Shown here: positions 22,715 to 35,402 of the stretch, piece after piece
Position numbering within the stretch: position 1 is the stretch's first letter
Layout of the letters: each line of letters opens with the position of its first letter
Assembly (NCBI RefSeq): GCF_001540865.1
Contig: NC_033630.1
Coordinates: forward strand, 8,526,083 to 8,590,082
Source of the DNA: Ananas comosus
Lineage: Eukaryota; Streptophyta; Magnoliopsida; Poales; Bromeliaceae
DNA length: 64,000 bases
Direction: 5' to 3'
The notes under the pieces: model-generated
Told to the model about the DNA's origin: nothing
Seen by the model: the letters and a program-made list of their open reading frames with translations, nothing else
Database searches by the model: none
Position numbers and translations under genes: made by a program

Positions 22715-24181
22715 TTATGTTAGGTAAGGAAAGAGTTCACCTTTGCGCACCCAAAACTTACGTGTTTTGTATTGCATCGGCCTACTAGAATTTGAAATTT
22801 GTTGTTTGGAGACCTTTGTGGGAACATGTTTCTTTGGATTGCCTCTCTTCTTCAGAATCCACGCTTGCTTCATCCTGGGAGTTGTCATTTGTCGAGTGTT
22901 CGCTTCAGTTGAGGGATTTTCTTTTGCTTCTTTGGGTTCGTCTAAGTAGTTATTGAACTTTTGCATTTGTAGCTTGTTGCCTCGTCGTTGACGCCGCTGT
23001 GAGTTGTCTTGCTCCTTGTTTGCAATTTCTTTTGATGTGCCCTACATCACCACAATGATGACAAACTTTGTTAGCAAATTTATTTTCCTGAGAAGTAGAC
23101 ATACCTTGAATTATTTGTGGAGCTTGTTTAGATTTTCGTTATCAGTTTTCTGGATGCATTCAACATATGTTCATTCATAATCGAGTCTAAATTTATTTGT
23201 TTGACCAAGTCCCAATATTTTATCAAGTTTGCTAATACCAGATGAAAATTTGTTGAGATCAGATTTGAGTTGAAAAATCATCATAGTCAATTCCATGTTG
23301 GATTCCCTAGATTTAGTGTACTGGTTGAAAAGAAAGTTGATTTTATCTAAGTGGGAGTCTATTCCTTTTTCAAGTAGTTTACACTTATCTAGGAGAGCAT
23401 CATTAGATTTGATCAAACTATCTTTCTCTTTTTCTAAAATCTTTGCAAGAGTGGCTAGTCTCTTATTTTCTTCTTCAAGTTCAAGTAATCTTCTTCGCAA
23501 TTTTTTATTGTGCCTCGCCATCTTCTTCGATTCAACCAATTATTGATGATAAACGACGACAATGTTATCTTCATCTGACTTTTTATCACTTGAATCATTC
23601 TCTGATGTAGATTTCTCATGCAAAGAAGACATGGAAATAAAGTTAGTAGAAGTAGAAGCTAAGCAAATGAAAGAAGGGTTAAATGCAATTAAGGCAGTAG
23701 CATTCACATCCTCATCACTCATCATTAGAGGTCGACTTGTCGGAAGATGAGTCATCCAAAGTGATGGCTTGCATAGCCTCCTTTTTCAAAGACTTCTTAT
23801 TCAAACAATCCAATGCTATGTGGCCAAAGCTCCTGCATATAGCACTGAATTTGTCCTTCGAAGTTCTTCTTTTCTTTAGAAGAACCCTCGGATTTCCCCG
23901 ATTTAGAAGAATTGCTCCTTTTGATCTTTAATTTTTTTGAGGGAGAGGAAGGTTTGTTGGCTTATTTCTTTCTAAAGTTCTGATAGAACTTCTTTGTTAA
24001 TAATGCCAATTGTTTTTTCAAATTCCTCAAATGTTGTGTCTATTTTCGAATCAGAGAATGGTGTGTTTGAGTCTTCTTCCTTTGTGGATTTCAAAGCCAT
24101 ACCTGTATTTTTTGAAAAACACTTGGCAGAAGATGAATTAGTAGGGAAGGTCATTTCATAAGTTTGTAATGTACCAACCAA
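22715..24181 (-). pseudogene. Ty1/copia (SIRE-like) gag remnant, internally deleted element
   Basis: Reading leftwards on the minus strand: a capsid-type stretch (GTLQTYEM, near 24160), then a CCHC zinc knuckle C-x2-C-x4-H-x4-C (ICRSFGHIALDC, near 23820) that needs a frame change. Next comes an acidic linker with Ser/Asp runs and a long coiled coil (LEEENKRLATLAKILEKEKD, 23171-23539). It ends in KLDKILGLGQ and a second C-x2-C-x4-H-x4-C knuckle (CHHCGDVGHIKRNC, near 23050). Stops and frame changes separate the parts. This order matches the extended gag of SIRE/Maximus-type copia elements. Confidence 0.82.
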
Positions 24182-25091
24182 ATTCTTTTGCCTTTAAATC
24201 AGTTTTCAATAGACTGACGACCTCTATGGGAGAAGCCGCTGAAATAGCACTTTATCTAAAATCCAAATCCTTTAAAGAAAACGCTCGATGGTCCTTGACG
24301 AGGAAACAATTAAGGGAAAGCAAGGGAATAGAGTCACCACCACCAATCAAGGTTGTAGTTGAACCAGCAAATCTCAAGCATAACAAGTTTACCTCGCTCA
24401 GGTTTGTCAAAAAGAATTCACCTGCTGCTATTCTCCGTCCAGATGTGAAAATAGGCTACCTACGACCTGTCAATGAGGTCTCGCTAAGATGCAAAGAAAT
24501 AACTATATCCCGACGCATTTATGAGGCCTTGAAAGAGGTTAAAAGTCAACATAAAGGTAAAAATATATCTGCAATTAGCAGAAGAAGCAACCATTGCAGC
24601 TGAATAATAAAATCACTAAGCAATGGAGGGTAAAGAACCTTACTAAATCACTCAATGATAAAGAGAAACAAATAAAAAACTCTAAAAGATTGACTATTCA
24701 CACAATAAGGATAATCAATCATATAAAAGAAAACAAAGAAGAAAACAATGATGATGACAACCCAACGTTCAGAGAGATAACTACAAAAGCCGCCCTCCTA
24801 CAGAAAGAGAAGAAGGTTCCTGAAGCAAGAGGAGGAGTTTCCTCTCAAAGGATAGGAGAGCACCCCAACACCGACTTACCCCTTAACCTGTTTAACATAG
24901 GGGAGAATGAAAAGAAACCCAATTTTCTACCTCAAGATTCTAAAGATTTCCTAATAGCTTCTATGAGATGGAAACTAGAAGAGAAGGACAAAGATATATC
25001 GAACCTCAATAGAAAGTTAGACGAGGTCTTGGAAATGGTCGTCAGCATGCAAACACACGTGGAAGTGCAGCAATGCAATCCTGAACTTTAA
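24169..25091 (+). pseudogene. Unidentified plus-strand coding block (two ORFs, possible retroelement or pararetrovirus relic)
   Basis: Two consecutive frames, 24169-24603 (144 residues) and 24594-25091 (165 residues), lie opposite in direction to the copia gag next to them. The first begins inside the gag edge, so its true start is likely lost. It is basic and shows no domain I recognise. The second is hydrophilic, with an acidic Asn/Asp patch and a C-terminal coiled coil (residues about 125-155) ending in Gln/Met-rich sequence. Codon use is not GC-biased like COG4. A frame change near 24590 may join them. An old endogenous pararetrovirus or unusual retroelement gag is possible but not shown. 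Confidence 0.3.
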
Positions 25092-25398
25092 GTTGCGCCG
25101 CCTTAAACTTATCCACGCTATCAACTCAAGAAACGCAAACAAGGCAACTAGCCACAACAACTTGTGCGACCCCGTGCAAATAAAGGGGAGGCTCTGTCCG
25201 TGTGAATAGTGGATTTCCTATATTTGTGGCGGATCTGACATCCTCTGGGGTCAAGACTTTCAAGAAAAAAATTGGGCACTTCCGTATCAATTTTAAATCC
25301 TAAAGGAACCCTGGGGCATGATACATAATTGCCACAGAATCATTTAGCGGCAATTATAATTGTCGAAAATTTAAAAAATAATCACCATTAAAACTCAA

Positions 25399-25411
25399 TT
25401 TTGTTGTAGTG
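25399..25411. mobile_element. Isolated CACTA-type terminus
   Basis: TTTTGTTGTAGTG is the right-end form of a CACTACAA terminus. No matching left end could be assigned. The stretch 25412-26346 to its right shows no gene. Confidence 0.3.
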
Positions 25412-26346
25412 CAATGTCGAACTGTTGATCACAAGCGCTCATGCTCCGTTCGCTTGTTGTTAAGAAAACCAAAGCTTTCCTCTCTTGTACTCCGTCTCTA
25501 TGTAAAGCTTTTAAGTGAAGTAATTAGCATGGATAAATGTCCTAGTGTATATGAGGAACTCACTAGTTAATGTGCAAAATGCTAGTTGGTCCCCCATATT
25601 CAAGTATTTTAACTTTATTCCACCACAAAGCTAAATCTTAAATTTTTGAGTTCGCTTTTGCATCAAATTTTGTACCAAAACATCTCCAACTTAGTCAAGT
25701 ATCGTAAAAAAACAATATGCATACTAATAATCTATACTGTAATTTACCTATTTGCTATGATCCAGTATATTACATATTGATTTTATTTAAATTATTTTAC
25801 CAGGTAAATTATAATATTTAGTACAAAAATTTTAAAAAGAGTTTTGCTAATTCCAATGACAAAAAAATATATTTTTGTTCAATAACATTTGGTTTTTATT
25901 TTTGTTATAAACATGGAAAGGGTGCCTAATATTTTTGGGTTAAACTAGTCTAAAAAATATTTTGAATATGCTAATTGTAGAAGAAAGAAAATTTCAACTA
26001 CATTACCAAGTTGCTTCAAAATATGGGATCTAATCCCTACATGGAAATAAATTTAGATTCTATAGTCTCGAATGAATAATTTGGGGAATTCTCCCAACAC
26101 AATTTTCATTCGGCAGAAGTGGGTTGGAGTGGGGTCCACTTTTGTTTTGCAATCCAAGTCTTCTCTCTCTTTGTAGAATACTGATTTTGCCAATTGGACG
26201 CAGTGGAGGATGCCGGTCAGCACGTGAGTGCGAAGCCTAAATGAGGTGAATATGTTTTGGCGCGAAATTGACGCGAAATTGCATAAGGTCAATCTCTTAC
26301 TACGGAGGACCAAATCGCAAATAGACAAACTTGCGGGCTAAGTTGC

Positions 26347-28794
26347 TGTCACGTCCAGAGCTCCGCCTATTTGGTCGGATTCGGGCATGTCAACAGACGC
26401 CGAACGGACAACACCTCCCCTGTCAGCCTAAGGCTCTACCAAAATATGTATAACAGTAACAATTCAAACATAAGAATGCAAGTATACATGGCTTGCTCGA
26501 GGGCAAGCAACATCAACCACAAGTGAAAGCAATCTAACTATTACATTCATACATTGTAACTTGATCACTTTCAATCAAATACAAAGCTTGTACATTTACT
26601 TTACATTCATTCTTCCAATTTACATAACCATCTCTCAAATGAATTAATTACATTTCATATACAATTTACATTCATCGACATAATAGATGAAACATATATA
26701 GGGTGGCTCTACACACAAGGGTAGTCCGCTACCTAGAGCACGATAACCATGCCACGAGCAACGATCGCCTCGCTTGCACTAGAACCTGCATGGCTAGTGA
26801 GATAAGAACTACAACAAAATTTTCAGTGAATTCGGCTGCCGACCTTGCCGACTTACCCACTAGGTCTATTTAGGTATAAGTATTTCAAAGAAAGAAAATA
26901 GCAAACCATACTAATGTTAATACTATGCCTGCAAAAAAACTGTCAACAGATAGATAATCATATGTATAATGAATATGCATACATGCTCTGTCCACATTTT
27001 ACCTTGGCTTTTACCCAATCATACCGGTTAACCTTGTTAACCCCAAAACTCACAACCCAAAATCTCTATCATTCGAGAAGGCTCCAAGCACTTCCACTCG
27101 AGGGACCGTCTTCGGGGACCGCTCTCCCCGTGGTGACAATTCCGGAACACACCGCTTGAGGAGGAGCTACCACCCTCAAGCCAAGACTCAATGTGAGTAT
27201 GATCCAATTCCCAATTTGAAAATGTATAGCAACTAGCCACAATGCCATAATGCCACAATGTCATAACAGGTTTCTACCTTGATATATATGCCACTCTCTA
27301 GGCTACACTTGCCATAATGCCACAATGCTATAACAGGTTTCTACCTTGTCATAAATGCCACTCTCTAGGATACATTTGCCATAATGCCACAATTGGTTAA
27401 ACCTTGTTTAACAATTCATCTCTCAATGCCAATCTCATTGCTAATGTCAATGTCATCTTGTTTACTATTATCATAGTCCATATGTCACATTCACATAAGT
27501 ATAGGGTTCTAATATACATGTCTCTTATGGTTCTATATTAATTTTTATATTCATCTACGTTAGAAGCATAATATTGAGTTTCATCCATTATTCGCATGTC
27601 AACTATCCCATCATGCATGAATGACATTATTCACATATATGCTAAATAAAAAGGCAACATAGATATAGAAGGAAATTCAGAGATTCCGGAAAGCACCCCC
27701 ACCTCGTATGGTAGCAAAGGTGTTGCGATTCGAATTTGGTGATTTTTGGGCGCCTATTCTGCGTGCTGCAGCAATCTGTACCTAAACCGGCTTTTTTCCC
27801 GATTTCTACACGTATACTCTCAGATTGCCGAACCGAGCGCACCAACGCGTTCGTATACCTAGCAATTAGGTTTGTATGAGCTCAATTTAGATCAAAATCC
27901 TACTTGAGCAAAACCCCTATATTGGATGTCCTAACAATGTCATATAGCAATATACCTTGGATTGATCTTAGAGCTAAGCAAAAACTAGCTTAGAACTATC
28001 TAAGAATTTGTCTAAAACCGTTTTTAGGTCATTCAAACCATTCCTAGGGCATCTAACACCAACCCTAGAAATCCACCATGAGAGCTCATGAAGAAACCAT
28101 GAATTTTCATGGATTTATGGCCTCTACTAGAATTCATGGATTTATGGCCTCTACTAGGTTTCTAACCTTGTAAGAAGATCAAATCCAAAAAAATTGGGGC
28201 ATAAAACCAATCCATAACATCATTCTTGCATAAAACTCACCTTAGCCTAGAAACTCACCAAGTTACACCTTATAGGAGAGCTCTTGATTCTCCCAAAGCT
28301 CCAAAACCTCCAAATCCTTCTCAAATCTCCTCCAAATCCACCTTGGAGTAAAGTTTCAAGAGAGAGAGAGGGAGAGAAATGAGAAAGAGAGATGTTGTTG
28401 GCTGTGAACAAGAGAGGAGGGGTGGTGGGACCTTATATGGGCTGTCACATTTGCAATAAAACCCCCCAACTCTCCAAATTGTAGCAGGCTGCGCCTACGG
28501 TACACGGTGCACTGTACCGGTGACACGGGATTTTTGTCACCGGTTAAGAATCTGGTACCGGTACTACTCTAATGCATTACCGGTAACAAATGCTCCAAAC
28601 TTCAATTTTTGCATCGTTTCGACTCCAATACGCGCCGAGCAATGCTAAAACCTTTCTAACTCTTTTAGAACTTAGTTTTAATCCTTCCAGCATTGTTGGA
28701 ATGTTAAATGGAGTTTGTCCAATTATTTCTCTCGGACACTTTAGTCAATTTGGCTAAAGTTCGATTTACTCTACCGAGGTTTCGGTATATTACA
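26347..28794 (-). repeat. Gypsy 3' LTR (2448 bp)
   Basis: The plus-strand face reads TGTCACGTCC...ATATTACA, i.e. TGTAATA...GTGACA on the minus strand. It contains a tandem of about 67 bp (ATAACAGGTTTCTACCTTG units, 27240-27385). It also has a 30-bp duplication near 28110-28155 (GGATTTATGGCCTCTACTAG) absent from the other LTR. Confidence 0.88.
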
Positions 28795-28807
28795 TTCTCC
28801 ACCTCTT
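28795..28807 (-). other. Gypsy polypurine tract
   Basis: AAGAGGTGGAGAA on the minus strand directly precedes the LTR start TGTAATATACC. This is the expected position and composition for plus-strand priming. Confidence 0.75.
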
Positions 28808-28847
28808 AAAATTAGTTTCGTCTGCGAAACTAATTCATACCTTAACT

Positions 28848-29240
28848 CGTCAACTCAAACAAGTGAGGATACATCTTTCGTGTTGTCTCCTCGAGCTCCC
28901 AAGTGGCTTCACGCCCCGCATGGTTGCTCCACTGGACCTTAACGTACAAAATTGCGTGACTCCGCAGTTTCCTTTCCTCTCAATCGAGAATACAAACTGG
29001 ATACTCCTCATAAGCCATATCCTCACTCAATTCTATCGGTTCGTACTCCAACGCATGCGTCGAACTTCGGATGTACTTGCGGAGATTTGATACATGAAAC
29101 ACATTGTGACCTCCCGCAAGTCTCGATGGTAATGCAAGCTTGTATGCCAACGCACCGACCCGATCCAAAGCGTTTTAAACACTTTGCGGACCACTCTAAT
29201 TTGTCCAAATCCGCGCTTCGTTCGTTTTGACGGAAGCTTG
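28848..29240 (-). pseudogene. Gypsy integrase C-terminal remnant
   Basis: The minus-strand frame reads VGALAYKLALPSRLAG then HNVFHVSNLRKYI, the conserved end of chromovirus-type integrase (VAYRLALP..L..VHDVFHVS.LRKY). An in-frame TGA interrupts it. It continues as LRSHAILYVKVQWSNHAGRE and ATWELEETTRKMYPHLFEL, the usual C-terminal tail. It is clearly derived from pol and clearly non-functional. Confidence 0.88.
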
Positions 29241-30849
29241 GTTAAACTTAGCGGGAATATGATATGTTATATTTTCGCAAAACTAAAATCCACATTGTAA
29301 TTCCACTCATCAATCAAATGAGGACCAATCCACGCGCTACATCTCAAGTCTCCAAAGACCTCGCATTCAATGCGCTCACTTCCATGCTCATCTATATACA
29401 GAATCACACCATTCTTTAATATTCTCTCCTCACGAGTCCAGAATGCACCACCAACACATGTCACTTTCGCATGTAACGGTGCATTGCCTCCACATCAGCG
29501 GTACTATTAGTCTAAAGACCACCGCAACCACATGCTCCCAAATTTTTCTAGGGTCCAATGCATCGAGAACCACTCTTTTCTCGACACCACATACCCCACA
29601 CCACACGGGTAACACCATGAAAGGACATCGCCTCTATCCGCGAATTCAACTTTCGCCGGCGTACAACACTACGAGCTCATTGCCCCGGCCACCCAAGGCG
29701 AACCTCTACGCCGATCACCACAACACCTCCGGTCCTAGAGAGATCCCTTCCCTCACCATAGCCTATTGGATAAGGACAGACATATCTTCGCCACCAAATC
29801 ATTGGCAAACTCTCATATCCTAAATTTCCATAAGTCCCAATGGCAGTGCGAATCGATCATCAACGATTCACCATAACCCAGCACCACTCTCAGTCAATCA
29901 CAAGAGGGACTTACTTTACCCTTATAGCCACTTTAATCTAACTCTTTCTAGTTGATACATTCCAACATGGGCACCCTCTGATTGTTTCTTACCGCTTAAC
30001 CAACCATTGCCCGCATACTATACTAGTAGGGTCCGTGTTGTCACCAATTTCAACTACTAGGCGACACAAATTAATTCCACCAAACACCACTCTCTTTCGA
30101 GAGCGATACCACCCACCGGTTCAAGTGGTCAACCGTCATTTCACATACACACTAGTAGACTTCCTCGATCCATACGAGAGTCCACAAGATGGTGCTCTAC
30201 CGTTCGAGCCACTCAAGGTCTATCCCACTATGTAGGACTCTTTGCTACATCCACTACTCCTCGGTGGAATTCACTCCGGTTTCTCAATCTGTATCGCTTC
30301 ATGCGATTGCACAATACATCGCTCAACCGCGAATGTTTCAACTATACATGGACTTCGGCTATATCATAAGATGGCTCACTTCGGCACATCCACCAACTCT
30401 GGTTCCCTAAGAGCCTAGTCTCTCCAATTTCGCGTGGGTTACCCTATTCCAATGTCTCACGGAGAACATCTCCTTCCTTTACCCCGTTTCAACATCACAT
30501 TATTCTCGCGATGAGTTTCCGCCAACACTTCGTTCGTGTATCCAATTTCAACTCACCGACAGCGCCAACTTGGCGATTCCACACGCGAGCAATAAGACCG
30601 AGCCTCCGCTCCAATGGTCACTATGCTCAAACCACCAAGACACAATCGATCAACTAGATCATTCATCTCAATTACCATTGGTGGCCCACAAACCAACAAT
30701 CCAACGTAGGCCTACCGCCTAACCAGCCCCACACTACGTAGCGTCTTTTACTCGCAACGCTGACCCAAACATCACTTAGCGAAATCTACATTTGGGACTT
30801 CGCACACCAACTCCAACTAGGAGCAATCTAGACCGCTAGCTGCTCCAAA

Positions 30850-32750
30850 TAACCTCGGGTTGGGTCACAATCACGCTCTCAATGTACGATCAATCACACG
30901 ACCACACACGTGGCATTCCACATTCCCAGGTCTAACTCGGACTACCGCCCCGACCAAAGCCTCTGCCCTACCCATAGGTATCGGGCTGCTGTCACCCACA
31001 GCCGACTGCACCTGTCCACATGGCCCCAGGCCTACAGTCGCACATGGTTCAGGCACAGATCGTCCTCAACCAACACTCACTATCGTCGCCACACTCACGA
31101 CACGCTCTACCGAGCAATCCACATCACTATCGGCTCCTCGCACCTAGCGCGAGCCACCGGCTCCACGAGTGATCCATGGCACGCTTCACACTCAGCAATG
31201 CTCGAGTGCTACTGCCAACCCACTCACTCGGCTGAGTCTCTACGGACACCTACAATCGAGCGTCCTACGATACCGCACGTTCCACTACACGTCATGCACT
31301 AGGCAATTCAGCCTATGCCCACGATACACAAGCACGAATTCCCTCACCATTGTTGAGGTGCCATTCGGCCACTTGCCAACACAATCCACTCACACCTATC
31401 CACTTGGTAGGCAATACTACTATCACACATGCATGCCAGGGGATTAATCTATCCACATCTCTGTCTCAACTATACTTATGCATCCAACACTCCAAAGCAC
31501 CGACCCGCTGCAACACCTTTAGTTGCATTAGATTCCATAACCAGGGTCGCTTGTCCATAGTCGTTCGACGCTCATCGCGAACCCTCCGATTGCACCATCG
31601 ATCATACATGCTCTCCAGACCATGCCGCAGGCGAGATACTTACCGACGGTCTCAAAAGATAGAGGTCATCACCCGCGCTAAGGTCTGGTTATCCACCAGC
31701 AACACTCAACCCTTATTCGGGTCGATTGCCAACACCAACCATTCCATTTACCCCGCAACACACTATTACGTCTGGTAGGAACCTCCACAACCAACACCTC
31801 CCTACAAGGTTGACCAAAAGACCTCGAAATTACAATCGCAACTATCTCGAGTCGCCGAAAACTTGATCGACCACCCGACCCATTCATCAGTCGCATCATC
31901 CTTCATCTCACAACCAAGCGATCCGCGCTCATCTCGCGCACAACAACAGCTCCTCGTCTTACAAGGCCCAATATAAGTCCTCACCAGGGGCTTGCAAGTC
32001 ACAAGACTATACAACCTCGAATCCTCTCAATCAAAGCCCCCACACATAACCATCGGCCACCCTTCCGTCGCCTTACCCCTAAGCATGAAACGTAACCCAG
32101 GATATGGAAGGACTCGCCTCTACACCCCCATCACTTAAGCGGTCACTCTACCGCAGCTTCTAGAGCCTATCCTGGGGCTTCCACACACTATCGGGAAGAC
32201 AAGCAAATGATATCACTTCCCGAACTCAGCCTCAAGGAAATCTAGCTACAGCTCCGTCATCCATCATAGGCTATTCACGAGTTTAGCATGATCAACCACC
32301 AGCCGTCTACACCAAGTAATATGCGGCTAGTACACCTCAATCCATTCCAACACGTACAAATCCTCCAAAAAGAATTTCTACAGGGTCATCCCACATACCT
32401 CCGTCTCATGGATATCACTCCATCATAAGCAAGCGGCTGAACTTCTTAGGGAAAAATCACCCACAATTTTCTAGAGCCTTCAATCCTGCTACTCCTCGTG
32501 CATTGCAGCCCCCTGCTGACATTGCACCATATCGGCCCGTCACCGCACCACTACAAGCAATACGGCTAACTCATTGCCGAGCTCCACTATGCTCGGCCAA
32601 CGGATTGACATCACTCGTCCCAATCCATAATGATCACACTAAGGACAGGCCACGCCTAACCATCAAACGTACTCAACCCTCAAGGTCAAGCGCGCGACAC
32701 CTACACGCACCACTAGTCCTGACTCAAATTCAGGCGAAAGTCATACAAGG
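30850..32750 (-). pseudogene. Degraded gypsy gag region (tentative)
   Basis: By position between the PBS and the pol remnant this should be gag. On the minus strand near 30890-30930 a partial zinc-knuckle-like VECHVCGRVIDRTLRA is visible, missing the His/Cys end. No other part of gag is recognisable. The open frames on either strand from 29443 to 32808 are short, mutually overlapping and not conserved. Confidence 0.35.
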
Positions 32751-32985
32751 GAGCCTATTTTCATCACTCGGTTTCATGTTGTGTTCACCGAACATGAATA
32801 CTCCCTGATGGAAATACACTGCACCATGGATCCACCTCTAACATCCGTTATAGAGGCAAACAACACATGACCCAATCAATTAACCTTTCGCCATAATTCC
32901 AAATCCTCGTTCCATTTCACGAACCTAAAGTCTTATGGTTTCCAACCAAAGGTTCCTAGGTTCATCCTATCCTTTCACTTTTCAG

Positions 32986-32997
32986 GCTCTGATACCA
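32986..32997 (-). other. Gypsy primer-binding site (tRNA-iMet)
   Basis: TGGTATCAGAGC on the minus strand, 7 bp inside the right LTR boundary (33005), complementary to initiator Met tRNA. It fixes the element's orientation as minus. Confidence 0.9.
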
Positions 32998-33004
32998 TTA
33001 TATC

Positions 33005-35402
33005 TGTCACGCCCCTAGCTCCGCCTATTTGGTCGGATTTGGGCACGTCAACAGACGCCGAACGGACAGCACCTTCCCTGTCCGCCCAAGGCTCTACCAA
33101 CACATGTTTAACAGAAGCAATTCAAACATATGAATGCAATATACATGACTTGCTCGAGGGAAAGCAACATCAACCACAAGTGAAAGCAATCTAACTATTA
33201 CATTCATACATTGTAACTTGATCACTTTCAATCAAATACAAAGCTTGTACATTACTTTGCATTCATTCTTCCAATTTACATAACCATCTCTCAAATAAAT
33301 TAATTACATTTCATATATAATTTACATTCATCGACATAATAGATGAAACATACATAGGGTGGCTCTATACACAACGGTAGTCCACTACCTAAAGCACGAT
33401 AACCATGCCACGAGCCACGATCGTCCCACTCGGGCTAGAACCTGCATAGTTAGTAGGATGAGGACTATAACAAAGTTTCTAGTGGGTTCGGCCGCTGACC
33501 TCACCGACTTATCCACTAGGTCTATTTAGGCATAAGTATTTCAAAAAAAGAAAATAACAAACCATACTAATACTAATACTATGCCTGCAAGAAAACTGTC
33601 AACAGATAGATAATCATATGTATGATGAATATGCATGCATGCTCTTTTCACATTTTACCTTGGCTTTTACCCAATCATACCGGTTAACCTTGTTAACCCC
33701 AAAACTCACAACTCAAAATTCCTATGATTCGGAAAGGCTCCAAGCGCTACCACCCGAGATACTGTCTTCGGGGACTACGCTAACCGTAGTGTCAATTCTG
33801 GAACACACCGCTTGAGGGGGAGCTACCATCCTTAAGCCAAGACTCAATGTGAGTATGATCCAATTCCCAATTTGGGAATGTATAGCCACTAGCCACAATG
33901 CCACAATGCCATAATGTCATAACAGGTTTCTACCTTTTTATATATGCCACTCTCTAAGCTACACTTGCCATAATGCCATAATGCTATAACAGGTTTCTAT
34001 CTTGTCATATATGCCACTCTCTAGGCTACACTTGTCATAATGCCACAATTGGTTAAACCTTGTTTAACAATTCATTTCTCAATGTCAATCTCATTGCTAA
34101 TATCAATGTCACCTTGTTTACTATTATCATAGTCCATATGTCACATTCACATAAGTATAGGGTTCCAACATACATGTCTCTTATGGTTCTATATCAATTT
34201 TTATATTCATCTACGTTAGAAGCATAATATTGAGTTTCATCCATTATTCGCATGTCAACTATCCTANATTCATTTCTCAATGTCAATCTCATTGCTAATA
34301 TCAATGTCACCTTGTTTACTATTATCATAGTCCATATGTCACATTCACATAAGTATAGGGTTCCAACATACATGTCTCTTATGGTTCTATATCAATTTTT
34401 ATATTCATCTACGTTAGAAGCATAATATTGAGTTTCATCCATTATTCGCATGTCAACTATCCTATCATGCATGAATGACATTATTCACATATATGCTGAA
34501 TAAAAAGGAAACATAGATATAGAAGAAAATTCAGAGATTCCGGAAAGCAGCCCCAACCTCGTATGGTAGCAAAGGTGTTGCGGTTCGAATTTGGTGATTT
34601 TTGGGCGCCTATTCTGCGTGCTGCGGCAATCTGTACCTAAATCGGCTTTTTCTCCGATTTCTACGCGTACACTCATCGGATTGCTGAACCGAGCGCACCA
34701 ACGCGTTCGTATACCTAGCAATTAGGTTTGTATGAGCTCAATTTAGATCAAAATCCTACTTGAGCAAAACCCCACTTTTGGATGCCCTAACAATGTCATA
34801 TAGCAATATACCTTGGATTGATCTTAGAGCTAAGTAAAAACTAGCTTAGAATCATCTAAGAATTTCTCTAAAATCATTTCTAGGTCATTCAAACCATTCC
34901 TAGGGCATCTAACACCAACTCTAGAAATCCACCATAAGAGCTCATGAAGAAACCATGAATTTTCATAGATTCATGGCCTCTACTAGGTTTCTAACCTTGC
35001 AAGAAGATCAAATCCAAAAAATTTTGGGTATAAAACCAAGCCCTAACATCATTCTTGCATAAAAACTTACCTTGGCCTAGAAACTCACCAAGCTACACCT
35101 TGTAGGAGAGCTCTTGATTCTCCCAAAGCTCCAAAACCTCCAAATCCTTCTCAAATCTCCTCCAAATCCACCTTGGTGTAGAGTTTCTAAAGAGAGGGGG
35201 AAAGAAAAGAGAGAGAGAGAGATGTTGTTTGCTGTGAACAAGAGAGGAAGGGTGGTGGAACCTTATATGGGCTGTCACATTTGCAATAAAACCCCCCAAC
35301 TCTCCAAATCTGCAGCAGGCTGTGCCTGCGGTCCACGGTGCACTGTACTGGTGTCATGAGATTTTTGTCACCGGTTAACAGGCTGGTACCGGTCCTACTC
35401 TA
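33005..35402 (-). repeat. Gypsy 5' LTR (truncated, contains an assembly duplication)
   Basis: Matches 26347-28574 of the other LTR, then homology stops at CTACTCTA (35402). The corresponding outer 220 bp is missing. It contains a 197-bp exact duplication around an N at 34267 that the other LTR lacks. Confidence 0.85.
34070..34464. other. Probable assembly join: 197-bp exact duplication around a single N
   Basis: 34070-34266 is repeated exactly at 34268-34464 with one N (34267) between. The sister LTR has this segment once. It is most simply two overlapping contig ends placed side by side. Confidence 0.88.

Larger units (their letters stand above)
26347..35402 (-). mobile_element. Ty3/gypsy LTR retrotransposon, minus strand, decayed, 5' LTR truncated
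   Basis: The left LTR (26347-28794) and right LTR (33005-35402) share sequence over about 2.2 kb, at an estimated 85-90 percent identity by eye. Between them, read on the minus strand: tRNA-iMet PBS (32997-32986), a degraded interior with gag-like remnants, an integrase C-terminal remnant, and a polypurine tract (28807-28795). The interior is only about 4.2 kb, too short for a full gag-pol. With RT and RNase H not recognisable, a deletion is inferred. The right LTR lacks its last 220 bp at the 35402 junction. Confidence 0.85.

Noticed and set aside
29443..32808. Many plus-strand ORFs of 60-140 codons
   Set aside because: They lie antisense to a decayed gypsy interior, overlap each other in several frames and have no conserved motif.
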